A DNA stretch of 64,000 nucleotides, taken from the NCBI GenBank assembly GCA_001600095.1, contig BCIX01000004.1:624586-688585 (forward strand). The letters are read 5' to 3'. The stretch comes from Bullera alba (taxonomy: Eukaryota; Basidiomycota; Tremellomycetes; Tremellales; Bulleraceae). The notes beneath the pieces are model-generated. The model saw nothing but the letters and a program-made list of their open reading frames with translations. It ran no database searches and was not told where the DNA came from. This document shows positions 20,067 to 30,789 of this stretch, in pieces (position 1 is the first letter of the stretch; each line of letters opens with the position of its first letter). The translations under genes and the position numbers were made by a program.

Positions 20067-22370
20067 ATGACATCCCTATGGTACACACGACCAGCGTCAG
20101 TATGGCAGGAAGCCCTTCCAATCGGGAATGGCAGGCTCGGAGCGATGGTCTTTGGCGGCACCCGACGCGAGCGCATTCAGCTCAACGAAGACACGCTCTG
20201 GGCCGGAGGACCGTATAGCCCAGCCAATCCCGACGCACACGAGCATCTCGGCGAGATTCAACGGCTCATCTTCGATCAACAGTACGATGGGGCGGACACC
20301 CTCGGACAGACCTCCTTCTTGGGTATACCCCGACGTCAGCTCGCGTATCAGACCGTTGGCGACCTGTATATCGAGATGGATGGCGTACCTGAAGTGATCC
20401 CAACCCGCTATCGGCGAGAGCTGTCCCTGGACTCGGCAGCAGTGTCAGTGGAGTACGAGGTGAATGGCGTGACATTCACTCGCAAGTACGTGGCGAGTCC
20501 GGCCCAGCAAGTAATCGCTGTGTCGCTCACCGCCTCTCGACCCGGAGCAATCGATCTTAACATCTTCGCCAATTCGCCGCAGGCGCAGACCTCGATCGCG
20601 TTTGAAAACGGCTGCGACCTGGTGATGACGGGGAAGAATAGCCCCGAGAATGGATTGGCTGGCGCACTGGCTTTCGAGGCGCGTTTCCGTCTCCAGGCGA
20701 CGAGCGGTACTGTTACCACCGGCAACGACCAAGTCTTTGTCAGACACGCCAGCAACGTGACAATCCTCATCGCCATGGCCACGAGTTTTGTTCGCTACGA
20801 CAATGTCGACGGGGATCCTCGCTCCTCGAATATTGCGCATCTAGACAAATGCCAAGACATTGCGTTCGAGGACTTGGCTCGGCAGGCGATCGCAGACCAT
20901 CGTGTACTTTTCGACAGAGTACGACTGGATCTGATCTCACCTCCTGGCCCTGCAAGACCGACCGATGAGCGGCTCCGATTGTTCGCGGAAGGTGGCGAGG
21001 ATCCGGCTCTGATCGCCCTCTACTTTCAATTCGGTCGGTACCTTTTGATCACCTCTTCGCGACCAGGATCGCAGCCGGCAAATCTGCAAGGTATATGGAA
21101 CGACTCGCTGGACCCAGGATGGGGTTGCGGTTACACCATCAACATCAATACTCAGATGAACTACTGGCCGGCCGAGTCCACAAACCTTCCTGAAATGGTG
21201 CAGCCTCTGATCGAGCTCCTGCAGGATCTGGCTCAGACCGGTAGCATCACCGCCAAGGTCATGTACGATGCCGAAGGATGGGTGTGTCATCAGAACACGG
21301 ACTTGTGGAGGGCGACCGCCCCAAACACCGGAGCGAGGTGGTCGCTTTGGCCCACCGGCGGTGCCTGGCTTTGTCGGCATCTCTGGGATCACTACGATTA
21401 CGGTCGCGATCTCGACTACCTGCGTTCGATCTATCCCGTATTGGTTGGTGCTTGTCGCTTCTTCCTCTCAACTATGATCATAGATCCTCATAGTGGCTTC
21501 ATGGTCACCAATCCGTCTTGCTCGCCGGAGAATATTCACGGCATCAAGGGCTCTAACACCACCCTATGTGCCGGCCCAACAATGGATATGCAGATCATTC
21601 GTGATTTGCTGACTCATACCATCCAGGCGAGCACAATCTTGGCAACAGACAAAGCTCTGAGGTCAGAGCTCGCTCAGCTGCGTCAACAACTCCGGCCAAC
21701 AAGCATAGGCGAGGACGGCAGAGTCAACGAATGGCCGGATCACCTCGAAATAACTGAGCCAGAACGTGATCATCGCCACACGTCGCACTTGTTCGGCCTG
21801 TACCCTTCATCCCAAATCGACGTGGACAAGACTCCCGACCTTGCCAAAGCGTGTGCCGTGACGCTAGACCAGCGAGGGAAAGCGGGCACGGGTTGGGCTG
21901 CTGGCTGGAGGTTGAATCTTTGGGCTCGTCTCCAGGATGGTGCCAAGTCATGGGAGATGCTACGCACTCTACTCTGCAACATGACGTATCCCAACATGTT
22001 CGATGTACATCCTCCGCTCTCGAAAGCCTACGCTCTCGGCACATTCCAAATCGACGGCAACTTTGGGGGGACGGCCGGTATTGTGGAGATGATTGTTCAA
22101 TCTCCGGCCGATGCGGACGAGGTGCGCTTACTCCCCGCGCTGCCCACTCAATTAGCGGCAGGCCGACTGCAGGGCATACGCCTTCGTGGATGCTGGACCG
22201 TAGACATCGAGTGGGAAGCTTCAACAGTGGTAAGAGTGGTCTTCGTGGCCCAAGCCGAGGGTGAGAAGCGCGTACGCTTCGGGACAGCAGAACGATTCGT
22301 GCGGTTGGACAAAGGACAGAAGGCAGAGCTAAATGGGCGGGATCTCGTCCTTGCGAGCCTCGGCTCATGA
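20067..22370 (+). CDS. GH95 alpha-L-fucosidase (or alpha-L-galactosidase)
   Basis: Inverting glycosidase that removes terminal alpha-1,2-L-fucose (some members alpha-L-galactose). The single exon gives 767 residues from MTSLWYTRPASVWQEALPIG. GH95 landmarks: EALPIGNGRLGAMVFGG and QLNEDTLWAGGP at the N-terminus, NLQGIWNDSLDPGWGCGYTI, then NINTQMNYWPAE with the Asn pair that activates the catalytic water. NPSCSPENIHG carries the expected acid Glu, HTSHLFGLYP follows, and GTGWAAGWRLNLWARLQDG contains the conserved Asp. Length matches the family (about 750-800). No signal peptide is present, unlike many fungal GH95 enzymes, so it should work in the cytosol on imported sugars. It is adjacent to a GH2 beta-galactosidase on the same strand, which fits stepwise removal of fucose and then galactose. 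Confidence 0.9.
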   Translation: MTSLWYTRPASVWQEALPIGNGRLGAMVFGGTRRERIQLNEDTLWAGGPYSPANPDAHEHLGEIQRLIFDQQYDGADTLGQTSFLGIPRRQLAYQTVGDLYIEMDGVPEVIPTRYRRELSLDSAAVSVEYEVNGVTFTRKYVASPAQQVIAVSLTASRPGAIDLNIFANSPQAQTSIAFENGCDLVMTGKNSPENGLAGALAFEARFRLQATSGTVTTGNDQVFVRHASNVTILIAMATSFVRYDNVDGDPRSSNIAHLDKCQDIAFEDLARQAIADHRVLFDRVRLDLISPPGPARPTDERLRLFAEGGEDPALIALYFQFGRYLLITSSRPGSQPANLQGIWNDSLDPGWGCGYTININTQMNYWPAESTNLPEMVQPLIELLQDLAQTGSITAKVMYDAEGWVCHQNTDLWRATAPNTGARWSLWPTGGAWLCRHLWDHYDYGRDLDYLRSIYPVLVGACRFFLSTMIIDPHSGFMVTNPSCSPENIHGIKGSNTTLCAGPTMDMQIIRDLLTHTIQASTILATDKALRSELAQLRQQLRPTSIGEDGRVNEWPDHLEITEPERDHRHTSHLFGLYPSSQIDVDKTPDLAKACAVTLDQRGKAGTGWAAGWRLNLWARLQDGAKSWEMLRTLLCNMTYPNMFDVHPPLSKAYALGTFQIDGNFGGTAGIVEMIVQSPADADEVRLLPALPTQLAAGRLQGIRLRGCWTVDIEWEASTVVRVVFVAQAEGEKRVRFGTAERFVRLDKGQKAELNGRDLVLASLGS

Positions 22371-22887
22371 CGGAGTCCACATCTGTTCAAGTTACAATCA
22401 TAGATCTCTTCAAAGCATGACATGTCCAGAAGCCCTATAATCAGTTGTTGGTGCGCCCTTTGATCCCACTCAACTGTGATATCCAAGCCATGACTGTGCA
22501 TCAGATGTACTTGTGTCATGGGTCATGAAGTCAAGCATCTTTGAGGGTAGATAGCAGCCCTAGCTCCTGGGCGGCCCTTTTTCGTCAAACGGCCCGAGGA
22601 TCAGCGTAACTATGGCGCTGTATGGCGCACACGCTGGCGCGCATCCAGCAGTAAAGCTCCACGCGGATGTCATTCGCAGAACTCCTGGTTTTAGAACTCC
22701 CGAACTGCAATCAAACAGGGCTCAGCTCAATGATCTCGGAGGGAAGCCGGAAGATGGGGTTCTCAGACGAAGCCGGGCCTTTGACAGCTGGTGAGCAGAG
22801 GACCCCGCCCAGAGAGTGCTGGCATACTGCTAGTCAACTTCGGTTTGGCCTCATCGTGTCTGAATCGATACAGCTTTGGTGACTCCA
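22371..22887. other. Intergenic region between GH95 and GH2
   Basis: About 515 bases. Holds the 3' UTR of GH95 and the promoter of GH2. No gene seen. Confidence 0.4.
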
Positions 22888-25800
22888 ATGAGCGACCGCC
22901 GTACTCTCTTCAGACAGCACCCGGCAGAGCATGAGAGTACCAGACCGTGGTCTGCTTCCGCACTCAAACCTCGAGCTTGGCACACTTCCGATGCTAGAAC
23001 GCTTTCACTTGATGGAGCGGACTGGCGCTTCCGACTGTCTCCTTCAGTCATACCCGTCGACTTTGTAGCGAGGGACTTTGACGATAGTGATTGGGCAGAG
23101 CTTCTGGTGCCGTCGCACTGGGTCTTGTTGGGACATGGAAAGCCGATATACACAAACCTGGAGTATCCGTTTATCGTCGACCCCCCTCGAGTCCCGACCA
23201 ATAATCCCACAGGGGATTATCGACATCGGTTCACCGTTCCGATAAACTGGGACAGGGAAGGCAAGGTGAGTACTCCCTAGTGTGATTCGGGGTCGTATGA
23301 TGTGACTGCGCTTGTGACGATTCGCGCTGGCCGTGCGTTTAGCCAGGGGAGCTGTTGCCAAGGGACGCGAAGATTGATCGCTCAGCAACAATGCAGGGAG
23401 TATGAAGCTGACTGTAACAGGTGATCATCCGCTTTGACGGCGTCGAGTCTTGGTTCAAGCTCTGGCTGAATGGGACTGAGGTCGGTTGGTCCTCGGGATC
23501 CCGCCTGCCTGTAGAATTCGACGTCGGTGATCTCCTGGAGCCCGAAAATTTGGTCTGCGTCCGTGTAATCCAGTGGTCGTCCGGTACCTATCTTGAGGAT
23601 CAGGATCAATGGTGGCTACCTGGCATCTTTCGCAGCGTCACTCTATTGCATCGCCCCATCGGATGCGTCAAGGACCATTTCGTTCATTCTGCATATGACA
23701 GCATATCAGGTCGCGGCACGCTCAAGGTAGACTGCGAGACCGACGGAAACGCCCGGGTGATCGTTCCAGAGCTGGACATTGACCTACCGGCAGGCACCGA
23801 GGTCGTCATCCCTGTGTCTCCGTGGACTGCGGAGACACCTCGACTGTACCGCGGTACTTTGCTTGCTGAAGGAGAACAGATTCCCTTGCGAATCGGGTTC
23901 AGGACCGTCGAAATCAGTGACGGTTTGTTCAAAGTCAACGGTCAAGCAATCCTGTTCAATGGAATCAACAGACACGAATTTGATTGCGAGAACGGGCGGA
24001 CCGTCGACCGACATACAATGCTCAAGGATGTGTTGATGATGAAACGACACAATTTCAATGCGGTGAGAACCGCTCATTATCCTCCGGACCCCTACTTTCT
24101 GGATCTGTGTGATGAGTATGGCCTGTGGGTCATCGACGAGGGCGACTACGAAGTGAGTCACTGTATGACTTTATTCTTCGCCGGGCTGACAGACCAGACT
24201 CACGGCTTTGGAATGGTTCAATGGCGGAACAATCCGACGGCGTCTGCCGAGTGGACTGAAGCCCTCCTCAACCGGACATCTCGCCTGATCGAGCGAGACA
24301 AGAATCACCCCTCGGTTGTACTCTGGTCCATCGGTAATGAGGCCGGACGAGGGCTCAACATTGGCCGGATGGCGGATTGGGTCCGGAGGCGGGATCCTTC
24401 AAGGCCGGTTCACTATGAAAACGACTGGACGGCGGCTCACAGTGACATCTGGACGCATATGTACACCTGGCACGAAGAAGTAGAGCGGATTGGTCGTGGG
24501 GAGGAGGTCTTTGATGGCTATGGCTACCAGAAAGGCGAGGTGTCCGGTCTCACCGCTCGAGATCGCGAACTGTGGGAGTCGAAACGTAAAGAAAAGCCTT
24601 TTGTCCTCGTCGAATACGGTCATGCCATGGGTAACGGACCAGGAGGAATTCGAGAATACCAGGAGCTTTTCGAAAAGTATCCGCGACTGCAAGTAGGTCG
24701 TCCCATCACTGCATCACGTATGATTGAGCTGATCCAAAGTAGGGCGGCTTTATCTGGGAGTGGATTGATCACGGCCTCAAGCAAGTCGACGCAAACGGCA
24801 TGTCCTTCTTTGCCTACGGCGGTGATTTTGGCGAGCCCAGGGGTACCCACGGGGGAAACTTTGTTTGTGATGGGCTGCTCTTTCCCGACCGCACCCCATC
24901 GCCCGCATTGTACGATATCAAAGCGATCATACAGCCCGTCGTTTTTGCAACAAGCGGGGACAAGTTGTCGATTCAGAGCAAATACGACTTTCGGGATCTG
25001 TCACATTTGAAGTTTACATGGAAGCTCGAGCGTCTCGGACTCGCAATCGCGGATGGCGAATTCGATATTCCCTTGGTCACGCCACATGAGACGGTGGTCG
25101 TCGATCTACCTTCTGCGCTGACGACAGCCGCGCAAGAGGACACATGGTGGACCGTTTCTGCTGTCACTAGAGGCGAACTGTGGGCTGAAGATGGTCACGA
25201 GGTAGCTTGGGCGCAATACATGTTGCCGCACGAGCAAGTCACACCATCATCGCAGCCAGAACCCGAACCCACTATCGTAGGCGAAAGGATAATCGTCGGT
25301 CCAGCTTCGTTCGACTTGAAGACTGGGGATATGATGACTCTTGGATCAATCGGAGCTCGAGAGGCCAGAGTCGACTTGTGGAGAGCTCCAACCGATAACG
25401 ACAGTGGTGGCGAGATGGATGCGGATTGGCCAGAGCTTCGGACTTCCAATCTGGATCGATGGCTGGATGCAGGGCTCGATCGAGTACAACATCACGTCGA
25501 TTCTATGGATCTTGACAGTGGACGACTGGTGGTCCGTTCTCGAATTGGACCTGCTGTGCTAGACCGCTATCTCGACACCGTAACGACCTATGAGAGCTTG
25601 AACGGGGGCTTGAGTCTTCAGGTTGAATTATCGATCAATCCGGTTGGCCCCTGGACGAGATTTGCACTCCCTCGTCTGGGATTCTGCTTGGTCCTGGATA
25701 CTACCGCCTTGTCAAATGTGAAGTGGTTCGGGCTAGGCCCGGGAGAATCGTATCCGGACACGAAAAGTGGCGTTCGCATGGGCATTTATGAGCAAAGTGT

Positions 25801-26143
25801 GGACGACATGCAGACGCCCTACGTGATGCCCCAAGAGAACGGCAATCGGATGGGCGTTCGCTTCGCGGAGATATTGGATAGCGCTGGAGCAGGATTGAGG
25901 ATCGACGGACGACCAGACTTCAACTTTACGGTTCGAAGGTGGACAAGCGAGGATCTGCACAAAGCCAGACGGCTTACGGACCTTAAAGCCAGAGAGGTTC
26001 TGGTGCTCAACATAGACATTGTCAATTCAGGCGTAGGGTCTGCGTCGACTGGACCGGGTGTCTTGGATAAACACCGGCTACTGCTGCAGGAAGGCGAGCC
26101 CGTAACTTTTACATTTGTTCTGCATCCGGTGGAACAGGTGTAA
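22888..26143 (+). CDS. GH2 beta-galactosidase, LacZ type
   Basis: Retaining beta-galactosidase. Four exons (22888-23265, 23421-24152, 24198-24692, 24743-26143) join in phase to 1001 residues, close to bacterial and yeast LacZ/Lac4 (about 1025). The sugar-binding and Ig-like domains (GADWRFRLSPS, SHWVLLGHGKPIYTNLEYPF, QDQWWLPGIFRSV) precede the TIM barrel. The barrel has INRHEFDCENGRTVD, AVRTAHYPPDPYF, the acid/base Glu in LWSIGNEAGRG, and the nucleophile Glu in LVEYGHAMGNGPGG. The C-terminal small-chain domains follow (WRAPTDNDSG, FGLGPGESYPDTKSG). No signal peptide, so it is likely cytosolic and acts after GH95. Whether it hydrolyses lactose or plant galactosides is not decidable from sequence. 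Intron 2 is 45 nt and in frame, so an unspliced form would stay open. Confidence 0.92.
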
Positions 26144-26279
26144 CGACGGTCAGACTACATTAGTCGACTTACTCAGTATGCACGAGTCAAGAGCCGGCCG
26201 TAACGAGACACTGCTGGGTAAGCTCGCCTTCAGTCTTGCCGTGGACAGTGCATCTGATTTTCGTCTCGGAAAACTGTAA

Positions 26280-26940
26280 TCAGCTTGGCCTACTGGCCGA
26301 AATTTGATCCAGAGGATACTCTGCCCGCTGACTCGGTGATCCACAACCTCGAATCGAGCTTCGAGAAAAGCGCGCCGGGAACGAACGCGGCGCGGGACAT
26401 GATATCAACTGCGGGCCCTGTGCGAAATCAGTACAAAATGCACGAACCAAGCGTATTGATCTGGGCGAACTGGGATAATCGCACGTGGACTATTCAGCCG
26501 ATCAAGACCTACACGCGACAGTGTTCGAAGCTGGGCAATTGCGGTGACAGTCTGGTCTCGGGGAACCAGAGTTCCTCTCATGTCGTCCGGACACATCCAC
26601 TGCTGTTCAACACCGCTCCAGCAACCGATATAAGGCATCGATACCTGATGTCGACACCCTCGCCCTAGACTCGTGATGCTGTATTCATACACCATGCAAT
26701 ACAATCCTGCTTATGCAAATGTGTCTACTGATGACTGTTGCGACCATTTCACCGTCTGCCTTATGTATCATGCCTTTGTGGACCGGGAGGGACGTCCCGC
26801 GAGATATGCGCCAGTTCTCTCCAGAACGCCCTTGACAATGTATCCGCCGTATGCTCAAGCTACACACTCAGTCAGCCCGAAACAACAACCTAAGGCGCTA
26901 CTACTCACCTCGGTGTAGATCGACCTGCGATCCTTGCTTA
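26280..26940. repeat. Right direct repeat: dynactin relic plus intact SLS1-like 3' end
   Basis: Direct-orientation partner of 15434-16190. It begins about 140 bp after the GH2 stop and ends inside the penultimate exon of the SLS1-like gene, so here the SLS1 part is functional and the dynactin part is decayed. Order of elements is the same as in the left copy. Confidence 0.8.
26285..26480 (+). pseudogene. Relic of dynactin p27 last exons
   Basis: Translation gives PKFDPEDTLPADSVIHNLES, against PKSDEEDTLPAYSVIYGLES in the intact gene at about 15446-15505. Similarity weakens after this and continues through the last intron, including AAGCGTATTGATCTGG. Upstream exons are missing. A non-functional fragment created by the junction duplication. 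Confidence 0.78.
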
Positions 26941-29848
26941 TACTTGGGTCAACTGTCATATCCTTGCTCTTGACCCATCTGAGGACTGTGTCCTGGTCTT
27001 CGGAGTGGGATTCGAGCACGACGAGATCCTCGTCCGCTTCGAGGATAAACTCGGTAGGGGATTCAATGAGCGGCTCGGGATGGAGCAGGAGTTTGAACGG
27101 AGCTCGAGGTAGGTCTTTTGGTTTATTGGGGGTTGGCTCTCCTTCTGGCTCTCCTTCTGCCGGAGGGCTCGGTGGTTGGGTGAGCTCTTGGTAAAATATG
27201 TTGATTGGGTCGATGTATTGTTGTAGATTGGCCTTAGATGATATGACCATTCGCCCGTCGATCGGTCTAGAGGAGGTTAGCATTGATACGTGATGTCGAG
27301 AGCTCATCACTTACCGGTCGGGCATCATCATGTCGATTTCGGAACCTCCGCTGACAACGGCGGTGTAGAGCACAGTAACTCGGGGATCACGGGTGAAGTG
27401 AGGAGAGGTTATCGTTTCCGTGGACTGAGGCTCATTGTTGTTGACCGCGGAGGCGTTCTCTTGAATGCTTCCCTCTCCGACGACTTCTGAGCGCTCCTCA
27501 ATGACCTCACTGCCAAATGAGTCCGCGGTAACCTCCTGTGCAGCGGCCTCTTGGACATCCGACTTTGCACTCGTTTCCTCGACCACTTGCTCCGAGTTTG
27601 AGCTCGGTTCCTCAACCACCTCCTCCGAGCTTGTCGCCTCGACCGCCCCGGACCCGGTCGACTCTGGGATTGCCTCCGCCACGGCATCGTCCGACATCTC
27701 CTGGTTCGACTCCTTATCGTGACTCTCGACCTGCGCAGTGCTCTCTGCGGGTACCGATTCCTCCTGCTCCAAAGCCGGAGTCTCCTCCTCCTGCACTTCC
27801 TCCGGCTGCTCAGCTGGCACCGACATCGCCTTGCTCTTATCCATTCCCCTGATCATAGCTTCTAGCTGTTCCATCCAGCTGCCTTTGCCCATTTTCTTCG
27901 GAGCCGGCTTTCTTTCCCTTTCAGAACGCTTTTGCGCTGGGTAGGTGTATGTGAAGGTCAGAGATTGGAGTGTGGTCGGAGAGAAGTATCGCAATCGCCG
28001 TAGATGCTTTGGTTCGGCCTTTGGGATGTCATGCGTCATGGCTGGTGTCGTCCTAAAGGTTAGCACATGCTTCAAGAGTGTACTTACGTTGGCCAGAAGA
28101 AGGGAGGGCCGAGATTGTGTCGTTCAGGCTCGGCCAGCTTTTCTGGGCTTTGCCGTATTGGCCATTGACCGGGGATGGCAGAGGATAGAGCCTCAAGTCC
28201 GGCAAAGGAGCTCGAGTGTTTCGGATGAACGTAGTGGCCGAACCTGAGAAGGTCAACTACCGCGGCGTACTATGGACTTACTGGACCAAGGTGGAAGGTG
28301 AGCCGGACAGCTTGTCCCTCGACTCTGTGACCACCGCCTCGAGCTCCCGGACAGACCCGCCTCCCTGCATACTCCTCACCAAGCTGTGTTGAATCTTTTC
28401 CGCCCGATGCTTGGTTTCCGCTGGGCCGACTCGAGCTGCCCAACTTGTGATCTTTCTCAGTCGATATAGCAGGGTTCCGGGGGAGATGGTCTCTGACCAT
28501 GGAATGGCGACTTTGGGCGGAGGCAAGAATGGAAGTAGGGAGACTAGCTGTTCGATCGCGCCCGCTCCCGGTAGCTCTGGAGCTGGTGGGGAGATTAGGG
28601 TTGAAGACCGGATCGGAATATGTCCCGCGACCTATTCTGAGTATGAGGAGATCCCCCTGAGCCCGTGAATGTCGACTCACTCGAAGGCCTGCTACCTGCA
28701 GGAGCTCTGTCCCAACAGCCACTTTCCGAGGGTTCATCGAGGAGACGCGATACTGCAGTCAGCGGAGCTACTTGACGTAAACTCACGTTGCCTTCCCATG
28801 GTTCAATGTACGCTCCAGTTGTCGTCCATATCTCATCGAGTATGGCCGGGCTGGGCACGAACCCAGACATCTCCGACGAGGTGATGATCGCAGTTTTGAG
28901 ATGCTGTGACAGTTAGCAAGCACGGTGTACCTCGTACTCACCTCTTTCCTCAATTCTAGTTTCTTCGTGAGCAGGTTGATCCCCCGTTCGGGTCCTTCCG
29001 CCTGAAGCAACATGCGGTCTCCAGACTGGACCTCCTTGGCTTCGCCCGCGACGGCCGCCGCCGGGACGAGGGAGAAGGTGAGACCGGAATTCGCCATCAT
29101 ATCGATAATAGTGGCCCTCTCCCTCGCCAGGAGATTGAGCTCGTTGGTGGGCAGGTCGTGGAAGACTAACGGTGAGCTGTGACCACGGGCGGGACTCACT
29201 CTTTTTCACCAATGGCACATTGTCTGCACCCCCGGGCCCAGCGTCCGTCGGCGTTTGCCATCCGTACGCCAGCATGACTTGCTGCAGCGCTATCGTCTTT
29301 TGCATCGATTTCGCCTCTTTGCTCTTCAACCTCCCATCGGAGAGCTCCCTGAGGATGCTTCTCAGCTGGATGGTCGTGAAGGAATGGCCTATCCGCGTCA
29401 AGACCTCTTTATAGGCCTTTTTATATCGCTTGTCGTGGGTTGCAATGTTCGAGTTGTGCTTGTATAGGTTCTCCAGTGGCCACATTGATTTTCGTATCTG
29501 CGTGTCTATCGAGGGTTCCTTGAGCGGTAGGTCCAGGTCTGCTGCCTCTAGTTCTCTTCGCGACTTGTCGTCCGGTGCTGGTGAAGGCGAGGTGATCGGC
29601 TGTAATTGCTCGGCGAACCGGAACGCATTGAGAAGGATCTGTTCCTTTTTGCTTCCTGCCGGCCGCGCGATGCGAGACTTGCCACGTTGGGTCGAAGACG
29701 AAGAGAACGGGCGCTGGGGCGACTCGTTGGGAAGGCGGTACGATTGCCGTTTTGACGACTCGGCCGCTGGCCAATGTGCATCGGCGAGGCAGCTCGAACC
29801 GATCTCATGGCGGATAGCAGCTTTGGTCCCTGTCCGTAGAGACAACAT
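26761..29848 (-). CDS. SLS1-like mitochondrial inner-membrane regulator (candidate)
   Basis: A multi-exon gene that starts at 29848 with a mitochondrial-type N-terminus (MLSLRTGTKAAIRHEIGSS) and stops at 26761. After the presequence comes a helical block, TTIQLRSILRELSDGRLKSK, then a lysine run and QQVMLAYGWQTP. This resembles the N-terminal SAP/HeH-like region of fungal SLS1 proteins, which support mitochondrial gene expression at the inner membrane. A KH-like segment follows (TIIDMMANSGLTFSLVPAAA, GPERGINLLTKKLELRKE). Near the C-terminus there is a long acidic, Glu/Ser-rich insertion encoded at about 27400-27840, then DPRVTVLYTAVVSGGSEIDM and a final exon at 26859-26761 ending RDVPPGPQRHDT. 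The SLS1 assignment is by pattern only; another mitochondrial RNA-associated protein is possible. Its last exon is duplicated at 16016-16120. Confidence 0.6.
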
Positions 29849-30789
29849 TGTGGGTGGGGGCTGCACCTATCCCCGTCGTCGTCGTCGCCGTCGCTCCTGG
29901 TGAGGGTCAGGGTGACTTATCGGTCTCAGAACGGTCTTGCAGCCTGCAGACCACTGCAGTCATCAGCGCATCCGCTCGGAGAGGCCTGAAATTTCCGAAC
30001 GATCGTCTGCTTCAGACGGAGTTGCGCGAATCATCTCCGCCGATTTCGCCACCCCGAGAATCTATATTACGTTACTATGTAGTCTAGTCAGCCTCCTCCA
30101 ATATCGGCTAATGTCGGCGTTGCGGACATTGTAATCAAGTTTTACAATGAGGAAAGCTATTAGCATCCTGCCTCGCTTTCGACATTGTTAGGTCGGAATC
30201 GGGATGGAGACATGCATATCCTGCAGCAGCGTTCAACGAGAGCGCATGAGTCTGAGGAGACTACCTTGCATCAAGCACCAGTGAGCAGATGGACGTGCAT
30301 TGGGCAACGGATGTCAGCGTCTCACTACTCTAAATTCCTTATCGGATTACGCTGCCCGATTAGGAGGTTATTAGACGCGCTGGGGTGTGCTAAAAAAAGC
30401 TCTTTTGAATGTGAGACCCGTGTGGACACCGTCGCCACCAGTCCTTCGGGCATCCCGGCCATCCAATTTGCACCTGGGAACCTCTCACAACGACACTCAC
30501 TACTAACTGTACCATCATCTTCCACTCAGCATATGTCATAGCACTCCCATTGACATTGGACACGCCGTCATCGGCCACCGAAACAGCCTGGACTGACACT
30601 GGAGATCGAAGCCTGGAGATCGCTGGGGTCCAAAACAACAAAGGAGCATCTTCCCTCTTCCCTTCCACCTCGCCCGCGCTTCCGGCTTCGGCTTCGCACT
30701 TCGTCACCCTTCGTCGACCCGCAATCTTTCGGCACCGTGCTTTGGATTTCCGATTCGAGTCATAGCAATCCAGATTGGCGCGAGTCACG
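29849..30789. other. Divergent promoter region between the SLS1-like gene and the Zn2Cys6 regulator
   Basis: About 940 bases between two outward-facing starts. It includes a short GTC/GTCGCC triplet run near 29877-29895 just upstream of the SLS1-like gene. Open frames here lack convincing coding character. A long 5' UTR for the regulator is likely. Confidence 0.4.

Larger units (their letters stand above)
16191..26279. other. Four-gene catabolic insert between direct repeats
   Basis: The DNA between the two direct repeats holds four genes and nothing else: GDSL esterase (-), sugar porter (-), GH95 (+), GH2 (+). The two pairs are transcribed outward from a shared central promoter region at 19377-20066. 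The outer genes' stops lie about 80 bp (left) and 140 bp (right) from the repeats. No transposase, terminal inverted repeat or LTR is visible. Gene content and borders are seen; insertion as a unit is inference. Confidence 0.65.

Noticed and set aside
16191..26279. The insert as a Starship-like or other classical mobile element
   Set aside because: No tyrosine recombinase, transposase, LTR or terminal inverted repeat is visible. The flanking repeats are copies of host genes, not element ends.
29877..29895. GTC triplet run near the SLS1-like start as a coding or regulatory repeat
   Set aside because: Too short and lies in the 5' flank; no evidence of function.
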